Positions 8,495 through 16,099 of a stretch of DNA of 64,000 nt are shown here, piece after piece. The position numbers and the translations under genes are program-made. How positions within the stretch are numbered: the first letter of the stretch is position 1; each line of letters starts with the position of its first letter. The stretch is from an uncultured Clostridium sp. (GTDB taxonomy: Bacteria > Bacillota > Clostridia > TANB77 > CAG-508). A model generated the notes under the pieces. It searched no databases, had not been told where the DNA came from, and saw only the letters and a program-made list of their open reading frames with translations. The stretch is taken from the NCBI GenBank assembly GCA_947244325.1, contig CAMXJY010000001.1:1-64000 (forward strand). The letters are read 5' to 3'.

Positions 8495-8947
8495 ATGGAA
8501 ATAAGTATTGGAGAAGCTTCAAAACTAACAAAATTAAGCATATCAAAACTAAGATATTATGATGATAATGGATTAATTCCTTCATTAAAAAGAACTTCTA
8601 GTGGTTTAAGAAAGTTTGATGATAATTCTCTTGAAGCTTTAAATTTAATAGAATGTCTAAAGAATTCTGGTATGAAGCTAAAAGAAATAAAACAATTTAT
8701 GAAATGGTGTTCTGAAGGAGATTCTACCTTAGAAAAAAGACTTAAAATGTTTTATGAACAAGAAAAAAACATTTTAGCTCAAATAGAAGATTTACAAAAT
8801 TCATTAAATTTAATAAAATTCAAACAATGGTATTATGAAACTGCTGTTAAGGATAATACTGATAAATTAGTTAAAAATATGAAATATGAAGATATGCCAA
8901 AAGATATACAAAAATTATATGATAAATCACATAAAAGTAGAAAATAA
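8495..8947 (+). CDS. MerR-family transcriptional regulator
   Basis: The 150-residue protein starts with a MerR winged helix (ISIGEASKLTKLSISKLRYY, residues 3-22; then DDNGLIPSLKRTSSGLRKFD) followed by a long coiled-coil helix and a short C-terminal tail. It groups with small MerR regulators lacking a large ligand domain. It is one of the few plus-strand genes here, divergent from the hydrolase, which may be a target. AAGGAG lies 9 nt before the ATG. A bidirectional terminator follows at 8972-9015. Confidence 0.87.
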   Translation: MEISIGEASKLTKLSISKLRYYDDNGLIPSLKRTSSGLRKFDDNSLEALNLIECLKNSGMKLKEIKQFMKWCSEGDSTLEKRLKMFYEQEKNILAQIEDLQNSLNLIKFKQWYYETAVKDNTDKLVKNMKYEDMPKDIQKLYDKSHKSRK

Positions 8948-8971
8948 TTTTATATAACTAAACAATAAGAA

Positions 8972-9015
8972 AAAACTGAATTTTTTGAAAAATATATTTC
9001 ATAAAATTCAGTTTT
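8972..9015. terminator. Bidirectional terminator between convergent genes
   Basis: AAAACTGAATTTT (8972-8984) pairs perfectly with AAAATTCAGTTTT (9003-9015). T-rich sequence follows on the plus strand and an A-tract precedes, so it serves both the plus-strand MerR gene and the minus-strand TfoX-like gene. Confidence 0.75.
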
Positions 9016-9060
9016 ATTTCATATCGCTTCATTCTCCATATAATATATTCATTTGTAATA

Positions 9061-9378
9061 TTATTTCTTTTTTCTTGGTTTTGGAACTTCAGTTACTTGT
9101 TCTACTTTGCTTACAACAATTCTGCAAACTTCTCCATTATCAATATCTAAAATATAATGTTCTTTTGCTCCCTTATATGGAAATCCAATTTCTGTATCTT
9201 GCATTAACTCTTCAATACAATCTAACTTTTTTATATATGCTATGTTATCACATACAGTAATAAGAGGTTTTTCATTTACATATATTAGATATTCTCCAAA
9301 CATCTTTCTATATCTAATTTCACCAACTCCGTTTATTTGTTCACAAACATAATTTATAAAATCTATTGATGTTGCCAT
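9061..9378 (-). CDS. TfoX N-terminal-domain protein
   Basis: The 105-residue protein is a stand-alone TfoX N-terminal domain: RYRKMFGEYLIYVNEKPLI and the GFPYKGAKEHYILD segment are characteristic. In Proteobacteria TfoX/Sxy governs competence; in Firmicutes such short proteins have no proven role. The C-terminus is Lys/Arg-rich (PKPRKKK), which may help nucleic-acid contact. AAAGGAAAG precedes the ATG. It stands alone, convergent with the MerR gene. Confidence 0.8.
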   Translation of the reverse strand: MATSIDFINYVCEQINGVGEIRYRKMFGEYLIYVNEKPLITVCDNIAYIKKLDCIEELMQDTEIGFPYKGAKEHYILDIDNGEVCRIVVSKVEQVTEVPKPRKKK

Positions 9379-9561
9379 ATTCTTTCCTTTCTATACAAAA
9401 TATATGTATTTTTATATTGTAGAAATTTCTACTTTTATCTAATTATAATAAAACTACATCTATTTGTATTGTAAAAAAAGGACATTTGGTACTAAATTTC
9501 TGGAGTTAATACTTTTTACTGTGAAATCTATATATTAATTCATTATATTATTTTTCATTTT

Positions 9562-10893
9562 TTATGCATAATTATATTTTTTTCTATTTATAATTAAAAA
9601 TACACTACTTACAATTAAAGATAAAATTTCTGCAAAAGTAACTGCAAGCCAAATTCCATTTAATCCGAAAATTATTGGAAGTGCAAAAATCATTATAACT
9701 TGGAATACCAAAGTTCTTAAAAATGAAATAGCTGCTGAAACTGCTCCATTATTTAACGCTGTAAAGAATGATGATGCAAACATATTAAATCCACTAATTA
9801 AATATGATAAAGCAAATATTCTTATTGCATTAGTTGTTATTTCAAGTAATCCAGCATCATAACTTACAAATATTGATGCAAGTAATTTTGATAATATCTC
9901 TGCAAGTCCTGTCATAACAAATGAAGTAATAGCAATTAATTTTAAACTTTTCTTTAATAAACTTTTTAATTCATCAGTATTTCCTGCACCATAATGATAT
10001 CCAATAATTGGTGCTGTTCCTATTGAATATCCTAAATAAGTTCCTGAGAATATAAAGCTTACATACATAATAATTCCAAAAGCTACAACTCCGTCAGAAC
10101 CTGCATATTTCATAAGTTGAGCATTAAATAACATATTTACAAGTGACATAGATAAATTTGTAAGCATCTCTGAAGAACCATTTGCACATGCTTGTAATAT
10201 TGGTTTTATTTCAAATTTAGTTTTTGTTAAATATAGAATATCATTTTTCTTACTTGCAAAATATATTATAGGAATAATTACACCAATTGCTTGGCTAATT
10301 CCTGTTGCAAGAGCTGCTCCTAATACTCCAATTCCTAAAATTTTCATAAATAAAAAGTCTAAAATCATATTACTAACACCTGATATAATTGAAATGATTA
10401 ATCCAAATGTGGGCTTTTCTGCTACAATTAAGAAGCTTTGAAATGAATTTTGCAACACAAATGGTACTAAAAATAAAAGTAATGTTCTTCCATATGTTAT
10501 GCAATCTGCAAGCATATTTTCATCTGCTCCAAGTAATTTTGCCATTGGTGTTATAAGATTAACTCCAATAACTGTAAGTATTAGTCCTATTATTATTAAT
10601 AAATATATTAGCATCGAAAAATATCTATTTGCTTTTTCTTTATCTCCTTCGCCTATTGTTTTTGATACTAAAGCACTTCCACCTGTTCCAATCATAAAAC
10701 CTAATGTACCTAAGATCATTATTGCAGGCATTATTAAATTTACTGCTGCAAAAGCATCCGAACCTACACAGTTAGATACAAATATACCATCTACAACTCC
10801 ATAAATTGATGTAAATATCATCATAATGATTGTTGGAATTGTAAATTTTATTAATTTTTTATATGTAAAATGTTCTGATAATCCAATTTTCAT
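9562..10893 (-). CDS. MATE-family multidrug efflux transporter
   Basis: The 443-residue polytopic protein (about 12 hydrophobic segments) has internal two-fold symmetry and MATE hallmarks (FVSNCVGSDAFAAVNL, GTGGSALVSK, and GISQAIGVIIP before the second half). It should use a cation gradient to export cationic compounds across the cytoplasmic membrane. It lies 5 bp after the cytidylate kinase-like gene, so the two form an operon. The leader upstream resembles a guanidine-IV (mepA-motif) riboswitch; known members control MATE genes, suggesting guanidinium or a related cation as inducer. Confidence 0.9.
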   Translation of the reverse strand: MKIGLSEHFTYKKLIKFTIPTIIMMIFTSIYGVVDGIFVSNCVGSDAFAAVNLIMPAIMILGTLGFMIGTGGSALVSKTIGEGDKEKANRYFSMLIYLLIIIGLILTVIGVNLITPMAKLLGADENMLADCITYGRTLLLFLVPFVLQNSFQSFLIVAEKPTFGLIISIISGVSNMILDFLFMKILGIGVLGAALATGISQAIGVIIPIIYFASKKNDILYLTKTKFEIKPILQACANGSSEMLTNLSMSLVNMLFNAQLMKYAGSDGVVAFGIIMYVSFIFSGTYLGYSIGTAPIIGYHYGAGNTDELKSLLKKSLKLIAITSFVMTGLAEILSKLLASIFVSYDAGLLEITTNAIRIFALSYLISGFNMFASSFFTALNNGAVSAAISFLRTLVFQVIMIFALPIIFGLNGIWLAVTFAEILSLIVSSVFLIINRKKYNYA

Positions 10894-10898
10894 TTTTA

Positions 10899-11513
10899 TT
10901 ATTTCCTCCTAAACCAGTTTTCAATATAATCTGCAAGTGGCGAAATAATATCTTTTATTTCTAATTCTGATGTATTTATGCAAAGATCATAATTACTTTT
11001 ATCTCCCCACTCTGAACTTGATATTAAATTGTGAAAATTCTTTCTATTTTTATCTATTTGAATAATTTTCTTTTCTAATTCTTTTTCACTTAAATTTTCA
11101 TCTTCTTTAGCTTTCATTTTGCAACGTTTTATTTTAGATTCCATATCGCTATATACAAATATATTCATTATATTATAATCTTTTAAAGTTACATCTGCTC
11201 CTCTTCCAACTATAATACAATCTCCCTTTTCAGCAATTTTTTTAAGTACTTCTTGCTGTTTTACTAATATTTCTGTTTGACCTACTTGCATTCTGCTAAA
11301 ACTTGTAAAACTTCTTCCAAAATTAAAAGCTATTGGATATACTCCTTTTTCAGAAATATCTTTTATATAATCTTCTGATAATCCTGTTTCTTTTGATATT
11401 TCTTCTACAATTTCCTTATCATAATAGGATAAATTTAATTTGTCTGCTAGTCTTTTTCCGACTTCTCTTCCTCCACTTCCAAATTCTCTGCTAATTGTTA
11501 CAATTTTCTTCAT
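10899..11513 (-). CDS. Cytidylate kinase-like family protein
   Basis: The 204-residue protein begins with a P-loop-like ISREFGSGGREVGKRLA (residues 7-23) and YYDKEIVEEI, as in the cytidylate-kinase-2 family (not classical Cmk). It has a GRGADVTL strand in the middle. It probably phosphorylates a nucleotide or related small molecule; the true substrate is unknown. It is the first gene behind the structured leader and is followed after 5 bp by the MATE gene. AAAAGGAGG lies 9 nt before the ATG. Pairing of this family with MATE exporters is something I recall from gut Clostridia. Confidence 0.82.
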   Translation of the reverse strand: MKKIVTISREFGSGGREVGKRLADKLNLSYYDKEIVEEISKETGLSEDYIKDISEKGVYPIAFNFGRSFTSFSRMQVGQTEILVKQQEVLKKIAEKGDCIIVGRGADVTLKDYNIMNIFVYSDMESKIKRCKMKAKEDENLSEKELEKKIIQIDKNRKNFHNLISSSEWGDKSNYDLCINTSELEIKDIISPLADYIENWFRRK

Positions 11514-11541
11514 TTACATTCCTCCTTTTAAGTCAAAAAAC

Positions 11542-11643
11542 CAGAATCAAGATTTTGTATGCAGTGCAAACTGCTACAAAATCTAACTTCTGCCATAATT
11601 ATCTAGTACAAAAATTTATCCCACTGGGATAAATTTCCTACTA
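11542..11643 (+). repeat. Second-family hairpin repeat, copy 1
   Basis: Two hairpins. The first pairs CAGAA..TTCTG outside, AGATTTTGTA/TACAAAATCT in the middle and GCAGT/ACTGC at the tip (11542-11592). The second is bounded by TAGTA..TACTA with AAATTTATCC/GGATAAATTT arms (11604-11643). On the minus strand the first hairpin is followed by T6, like a terminator. It lies between the riboswitch-like terminator and the ribosome binding site of the cytidylate kinase-like gene. The sister copy is at 44320-44421. Confidence 0.8.
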
Positions 11644-11655
11644 TATATAAAAATA

Positions 11656-11756
11656 GCTCGATTATTTTTTAAATAACCGAGCGCACTCGACATCTTATCC
11701 GGCAGAAGATTGATAAGTCAATCTTGGCATTGCGATGCACCTGCCTCCGATGATCA
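11656..11756 (-). ncRNA. Riboswitch-like leader, candidate guanidine-IV (mepA motif)
   Basis: On the minus-strand RNA, GGCAG/CUGCC (11741-11745 with 11701-11705) closes a structure containing an AAGAUUGA/UCAAUCUU hairpin. Next comes CGAG-UGCG-CUCG (11678-11689), whose UGCG loop can pair with CGCA (11731-11734). A terminator hairpin (11656-11667 with 11671-11682, G-U wobble only valid on this strand) and a U-run follow. CGAG/CUCG and the terminator stem exclude each other, giving an on-switch. Position before a MATE operon, size and loop-loop pairing fit guanidine-IV; I could not align it to the published consensus. Confidence 0.6.
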
Positions 11757-11780
11757 CTATTAGATTAATACATGTTTAAT

Positions 11781-11809
11781 AATATACGCTATTTTAATTT
11801 TTTTGTCAA
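11781..11809 (-). promoter_or_regulatory. Sigma-A promoter of the leader-kinase-MATE operon
   Basis: Minus-strand TTGACA (11804-11809), 17-bp spacer, TATATT (11781-11786). Transcription would start near 11774, just ahead of the structured leader. Confidence 0.85.
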
Positions 11810-11824
11810 TACATTTTTTCATAA

Positions 11825-11854
11825 AAAAAGATAGTTATTTCTAACTATCTTTTT
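11825..11854 (-). terminator. Terminator of the GntR-ABC operon
   Basis: AAAAAGATAGTTA (11825-11837) pairs perfectly with TAACTATCTTTTT (11842-11854) around TTTC, 12 bp past the stop of the permease gene. The flanking A-tract becomes the U-run on the minus strand. Confidence 0.85.
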
Positions 11855-11866
11855 AAAATTTATACT

Positions 11867-12658
11867 TTACTCTACATTTACACCTTTTTGAAAAGCTTTA
11901 TTTCCTACAAAGTAATAAAATACTATATAAACAACATATATTCCAATTCCAGCAGTCATCACTAATTTTATTGCATCTATATTAACTATATCTGTTGTAT
12001 TAACTAAATTCATAACATTTTCATTGAATAATCCTAAAACAAAAATCAAACCTAAAGTTATTATTTGTGTTAACATATATAAAGTAAATCCTATTATAAG
12101 TGTTCTTACTATTTTATTTTTATTTGATTTATAACCTAATATAATTCCTACATATCCTATTAAAATCATAAACATAACTTCTAAAAAGAATACTAATGCA
12201 GCTAATAACAATAAATTTATAACTGTAGTATCATAAGTTGATGCTGCTATCTCTAATAAAGATTTAAGCACCTGCATATTTTCTTTTGAATAATAACATA
12301 TAAATAAGCAAACTATTATAACAACTGCTGTAGTAAAAACAGTTATACATGCTGCAAGTACTTTTGAAGCAAATATAGTTTTTTTATCTACTGGTAAAGT
12401 ATGTGTTAAGTATGATTCATCTTTATACAAATTTTTAATAAATCTTGCCCATAATCTCATAAAACAATTTATTAAACTACTTACCATCATTGCTATTGCA
12501 AATCCAAAAACAATTTGTGTTAATACTGAAAAAACTATAGAATTTTCTATATTGCTTAAAAGTCTTCCTAGTACTGAAAAAAATAAAGCTAAAACATAAA
12601 ATACTATAACAACTTTATACACCCATTTTAAATCATATTTTAATAATTTTCCTAACAT
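11867..12658 (-). CDS. ABC transporter permease (ABC-2 type)
   Basis: The 263-residue protein has about six hydrophobic segments and a charged loop (KNLYKDESYLTHTLPVDKKTIFASK) typical of permeases encoded with YtrA-type GntR regulators. It overlaps the upstream ATPase gene by 7 nt. Together with that ATPase it would form an exporter or stress-response ABC complex in the cytoplasmic membrane. The substrate is unknown; related systems respond to cell-wall-active antibiotics. Terminator at 11825-11854. Confidence 0.83.
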   Translation of the reverse strand: MLGKLLKYDLKWVYKVVIVFYVLALFFSVLGRLLSNIENSIVFSVLTQIVFGFAIAMMVSSLINCFMRLWARFIKNLYKDESYLTHTLPVDKKTIFASKVLAACITVFTTAVVIIVCLFICYYSKENMQVLKSLLEIAASTYDTTVINLLLLAALVFFLEVMFMILIGYVGIILGYKSNKNKIVRTLIIGFTLYMLTQIITLGLIFVLGLFNENVMNLVNTTDIVNIDAIKLVMTAGIGIYVVYIVFYYFVGNKAFQKGVNVE

Positions 12659-13347
12659 TTAAAATACCTCCTAAATACTTCATCTATTGATGATTTTTCA
12701 CTATTCCTTAACTCATCTGCTGAAGAAGTTAAAATAATTTCCCCATTATTCATAAATATAACTTCATCTAAAATTCTTTCAATATCTGAAATTAGATGTG
12801 TTGAAATTATAATACTTGCTCCTTCAGTAAAATTAGAAAGTATTGTATCTAATATATAATCTCTTGTTGCAGGATCAACTCCACCAAGCGGTTCATCTAA
12901 TATATATAATTCTGCTGTTCTTGACATTACAAGAATTAATTGTAACTTCTCTTGCATTCCTTTTGACATTTTAGAGATTTTTGTATTAATATCTAAGTTT
13001 AAATCTTTTAATAATTTAATTGCTTTTTTTGAATCAAAATTCTCATAAAATTCTTCAAAGTATTTTATTGCTTCTTTAATTGTCATTTCTTTATCTAAAT
13101 ATGTTCTTTCTGGTAAATAAGATATTATCTTTTTTGAATCTATTCCTGGCTTTTTACCATTTATTAATATTTCTCCACTTGTAGGTGTAAGTAAATCATT
13201 AATTAGTTTTATAAATGTACTTTTTCCAGTTCCATTTTTTCCTAAAAGTCCTATTATTTTACCTCTTGGAATCTTTAAATTAATATCTTTTAAAATTTGT
13301 TTATTATCAAATTCTTTGCATAGATGCTTACATTCTAATAATTCCAT
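12652..13347 (-). CDS. ABC transporter ATP-binding protein
   Basis: The 231-residue nucleotide-binding domain has Walker A GKNGTGKST (36-44), signature MSKGMQEKLQ, Walker B LYILDEP followed by LGGVDPATRD, and an STH switch. It energises the permease encoded next to it. Its start codon shares one base with the stop of the GntR gene, indicating coupled translation. The domain is complete but lacks any C-terminal extension, as usual for GntR-associated ATPases. Confidence 0.9.
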   Translation of the reverse strand: MELLECKHLCKEFDNKQILKDINLKIPRGKIIGLLGKNGTGKSTFIKLINDLLTPTSGEILINGKKPGIDSKKIISYLPERTYLDKEMTIKEAIKYFEEFYENFDSKKAIKLLKDLNLDINTKISKMSKGMQEKLQLILVMSRTAELYILDEPLGGVDPATRDYILDTILSNFTEGASIIISTHLISDIERILDEVIFMNNGEIILTSSADELRNSEKSSIDEVFRRYFKC

Positions 13348-13712
13348 TATTTATTTCCTCCTAACTCTTGCAAGTATTCGATTACTTCTTCATGAGTCAT
13401 GCCTATATTTTTCATATCACTTAAGAAATTGATTACTTTTTCTTTAGCTAATTCTTTTTTTAGTTTATTAATCAATTCTTTATTTGTTGTTACAAACTTT
13501 CCATTTGTTCTTTCTGTATAAACTAATCCTTCGTTTTCTAATTCTACTAATGCTTTTTGCATTGTATTAGGATTAACTCTTGCAGTTAGTGCTAGCTCTC
13601 TTACTGAAGGTAATCTTTCTCCTTGTTTTAGTTTTTCAGAAACAATTTCAGCTTTAAGTTTTTCTACTAATTGTATGTAAATTGGTCTTTCGTTATCAAA
13701 AATATAATCCAC
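13347..13712 (-). CDS. GntR-family regulator (YtrA type)
   Basis: The 121-residue protein has an N-terminal GntR winged helix (PIYIQLVEKLKAEI, GERLPSVRELALTARVNPNTMQKAL) and only a short C-terminal dimerisation tail, the YtrA arrangement. It probably represses its own operon. The start is GTG at 13712 with AAAGGA 7 nt upstream. A perfect 12-bp-arm dyad overlaps the -10 region of its promoter (13728-13757), a likely self-operator. The ABC genes follow without a gap. Confidence 0.9.
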   Translation of the reverse strand: MDYIFDNERPIYIQLVEKLKAEIVSEKLKQGERLPSVRELALTARVNPNTMQKALVELENEGLVYTERTNGKFVTTNKELINKLKKELAKEKVINFLSDMKNIGMTHEEVIEYLQELGGNK

Positions 13713-13727
13713 AATTTTTTCCTTTCT

Positions 13728-13781
13728 ATCATTGTATTACTTGCATAATACAATGATACTATTTTATATTTTATTTGTCAA
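13728..13781 (-). promoter_or_regulatory. Promoter and operator of the GntR-ABC operon
   Basis: Minus-strand TTGACA (13776-13781), 17-bp spacer, TATCAT (13753-13758). An exact inverted repeat ATCATTGTATTA (13728-13739) / TAATACAATGAT (13746-13757) covers the -10 box and start site, as expected for a GntR repressor operator. Confidence 0.85.
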
Positions 13782-13793
13782 TAGTAAAAAAAC

Positions 13794-13815
13794 AGAAGAT
13801 ACAAATATATCTTCT
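13794..13815 (-). terminator. Terminator of the phosphoesterase gene
   Basis: AGAAGATA/TATCTTCT hairpin, followed on the minus strand by T7, only 12 bp before the -35 box of the GntR promoter. Confidence 0.75.
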
Positions 13816-13822
13816 ATTATCT

Positions 13823-14521
13823 TTATATCTCCAATAATTTTATTTGAAACAAACTTATACTTTTTGAATCATTTTTTAATTTCTCTTCAAATTCTTCATG
13901 AAGATGTCCATGAATATGAAGTGGTATATGATTTTTATAAATATAATATGTTATTCCCTTTAATCCATCATGAACATTATCATTTTTATCATAAATATAC
14001 GCTTTATCATGTGAAATTAAAATATCTGCTGTTTCCATTTTTTCCGCTAATTCTAAACTTTCTTCTTGAGTTTGCATCCCATAAGTTCCTTCTTTGTATC
14101 TATTTGACCCCATTATAGCAGCAATTTTTACATTTTTACAAGTAATAACTTTTCCATTTATATTTTTAATTTTATTTTTTTCTAGAAAATCTATAGAATC
14201 ATGGTTTCCAACTATACCAAATAATTTTTCATCTGGTATACATTCTTTTATTATATCAATATCTAATCCACTTAAATCTCCTAACAATAAGCATATATCA
14301 TAATCATTCATACTTATTGATTTTAAATAATCTACATATTTATTTGTATATGATAAACAATTATGTGTATCTGTTATAAATAAAATTTTTAATCCTAATG
14401 GCTTATATATTTTACATTTTCCAAATTCATTTAATAATTCATCTTCGTATTTTTCACCTTTATTGATATTACTAATTGATTTATTATTTTTCTTTTTAAA
14501 TAAAAATTCTAATATTTTCAT
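13823..14521 (-). CDS. Calcineurin-like metallophosphoesterase
   Basis: The 232-residue protein has all metallophosphoesterase motifs in order: DTHN (about 51-54), GD in LLLGDLSG, GNHD, SHD, and HGHLHEE near the C-terminus. It should hydrolyse a phosphomono- or diester with a two-metal centre in the cytoplasm; the substrate is not predictable. A basic N-terminal stretch (FLFKKKNNK) precedes the domain. It is monocistronic, with its terminator immediately before the GntR promoter. Confidence 0.85.
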   Translation of the reverse strand: MKILEFLFKKKNNKSISNINKGEKYEDELLNEFGKCKIYKPLGLKILFITDTHNCLSYTNKYVDYLKSISMNDYDICLLLGDLSGLDIDIIKECIPDEKLFGIVGNHDSIDFLEKNKIKNINGKVITCKNVKIAAIMGSNRYKEGTYGMQTQEESLELAEKMETADILISHDKAYIYDKNDNVHDGLKGITYYIYKNHIPLHIHGHLHEEFEEKLKNDSKSISLFQIKLLEI

Positions 14522-14585
14522 AACCCCTCTATTACATAATACTAAATACTTTACACATTAAATAAGATTTATTAAGCATATAATT

Positions 14586-16085
14586 CTACATAAGCGGAGC
14601 TACTAATCTAAGTAATGATTGCCATATTCCTTTAAATAAATTTGGTGTTGCTTCTTTAATACTTACTTCATGGCTTTTTTTAATTGTATCTTCTACATCT
14701 TTTTTTATATCTTTAATACAATCTACATCTTCTAAATATACACCACATTCAAAATGTAAATATAAACTTCTGTAATCTAAATTAATTGTACCAACTGTAG
14801 CAATATTATCATCTGATACAAACACTTTGCTATGTACAAATCCTGGTGTATATTTATATACCTTTACTCCAGCATTTACAAGTGGTTCCATATATGATTC
14901 TGATAATGTATATACTATTTTTTTATCAGGAATTCCTGGTATTACTATTCTTACATCTACACCTCTTTTAGCAGCTAAACAAAGTGAATTTATAACATCT
15001 GTATCTATTATTAAATATGGTGTAAATATATAAACATAACTATTTGCCTGATTTATAATATTTAAGTAAACATCTTCACATGTTATTTCATCATCTAATG
15101 GTGTTTCTGCATAAGGTACTGCATATCCATTAGTTTCTTTTTTGTCTTTAAAGTCATACTTAAATTTTGTAAAATCATCATCTTCATTTCTAAATGCATT
15201 CCACATAATCAAAAATATAACTGTATAATTCCAAACAGCATCTCCAGATACTTTTATTCCATTATCTTTCCAATGTCCGTATGGACTATTTATATTTATG
15301 TATTCATCTGCAATATTAATTCCACCGGAAAATGCTACTTTTCCATCAATAACTAATATTTTTCTATGGTCACGATTATTCATAATTACACCTGATATTG
15401 GATGTAATTTATTAAATGTAACACATTTAATTCCTTTTTGTTCTAGCTTTTTAGGATATGAATTTTCAAGTGTGGAAATACATCCTAAATCATCATACAT
15501 AACTCTTACATCTACACCTTGTTTTGCTTTTTCTTCTAGTATTTCTAATATTGAATTCCACATAGTTCCACGTTTTACTATAAAGTACTCAAAGAATATA
15601 AATTTTTCAGCTTTTTTCAATTCTTCTATCATAACTTTAAAAGCATCTTCTCCTATTGAGTAATACTCTACATCATTATTTTTAGTTACAGGATAACCGG
15701 AAAAATCACTTAGATATCGTAATTTACCATTATCTTTAAATTCTTCTCTTATTTTTGGATCTTGTTTTAAATAATCTTTTCTTTGCTTTTCGCTTTCAAT
15801 AATACTTTTTAATACTTTACTATTATTTTTATTTCTTCCAATTACAATATATAAAAGAGTTCCAACTAATGGATATGAAAATAATATAAGAAGCCATGGC
15901 AATGTATATGAATAATTCTTACTATTTTTTATTAAAGCTAAAATAAGAAATAATCCTACAACACTATAAATAATTCTAACAAAACCAAAAATTTCTTCTA
16001 AAATTATATAGCCCCATAATGAAAGTAAAATTTGTAATATTAATCCAATTCCTACTACAATTCCTTTTCTAATTGCCATTTGCAT
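14586..16085 (-). CDS. cls: Cardiolipin synthase
   Basis: The 499-residue protein has two or three N-terminal hydrophobic segments (about 8-75) and two phospholipase-D HKD motifs: HRKILVIDGKVAFSGG in the middle and HSKVFVSDDNIATVGT near the C-terminus. This is the bacterial Cls architecture and length. It condenses two phosphatidylglycerol molecules into cardiolipin and glycerol at the membrane. It starts 15 bp after the leucine-rich-repeat gene and is probably cotranscribed with it. AAGGAG lies 10 nt before the first ATG; an ATG two codons in is possible. Confidence 0.92.
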   Translation of the reverse strand: MQMAIRKGIVVGIGLILQILLSLWGYIILEEIFGFVRIIYSVVGLFLILALIKNSKNYSYTLPWLLILFSYPLVGTLLYIVIGRNKNNSKVLKSIIESEKQRKDYLKQDPKIREEFKDNGKLRYLSDFSGYPVTKNNDVEYYSIGEDAFKVMIEELKKAEKFIFFEYFIVKRGTMWNSILEILEEKAKQGVDVRVMYDDLGCISTLENSYPKKLEQKGIKCVTFNKLHPISGVIMNNRDHRKILVIDGKVAFSGGINIADEYININSPYGHWKDNGIKVSGDAVWNYTVIFLIMWNAFRNEDDDFTKFKYDFKDKKETNGYAVPYAETPLDDEITCEDVYLNIINQANSYVYIFTPYLIIDTDVINSLCLAAKRGVDVRIVIPGIPDKKIVYTLSESYMEPLVNAGVKVYKYTPGFVHSKVFVSDDNIATVGTINLDYRSLYLHFECGVYLEDVDCIKDIKKDVEDTIKKSHEVSIKEATPNLFKGIWQSLLRLVAPLM

Positions 16086-16099
16086 TTTTATATTTCTCC

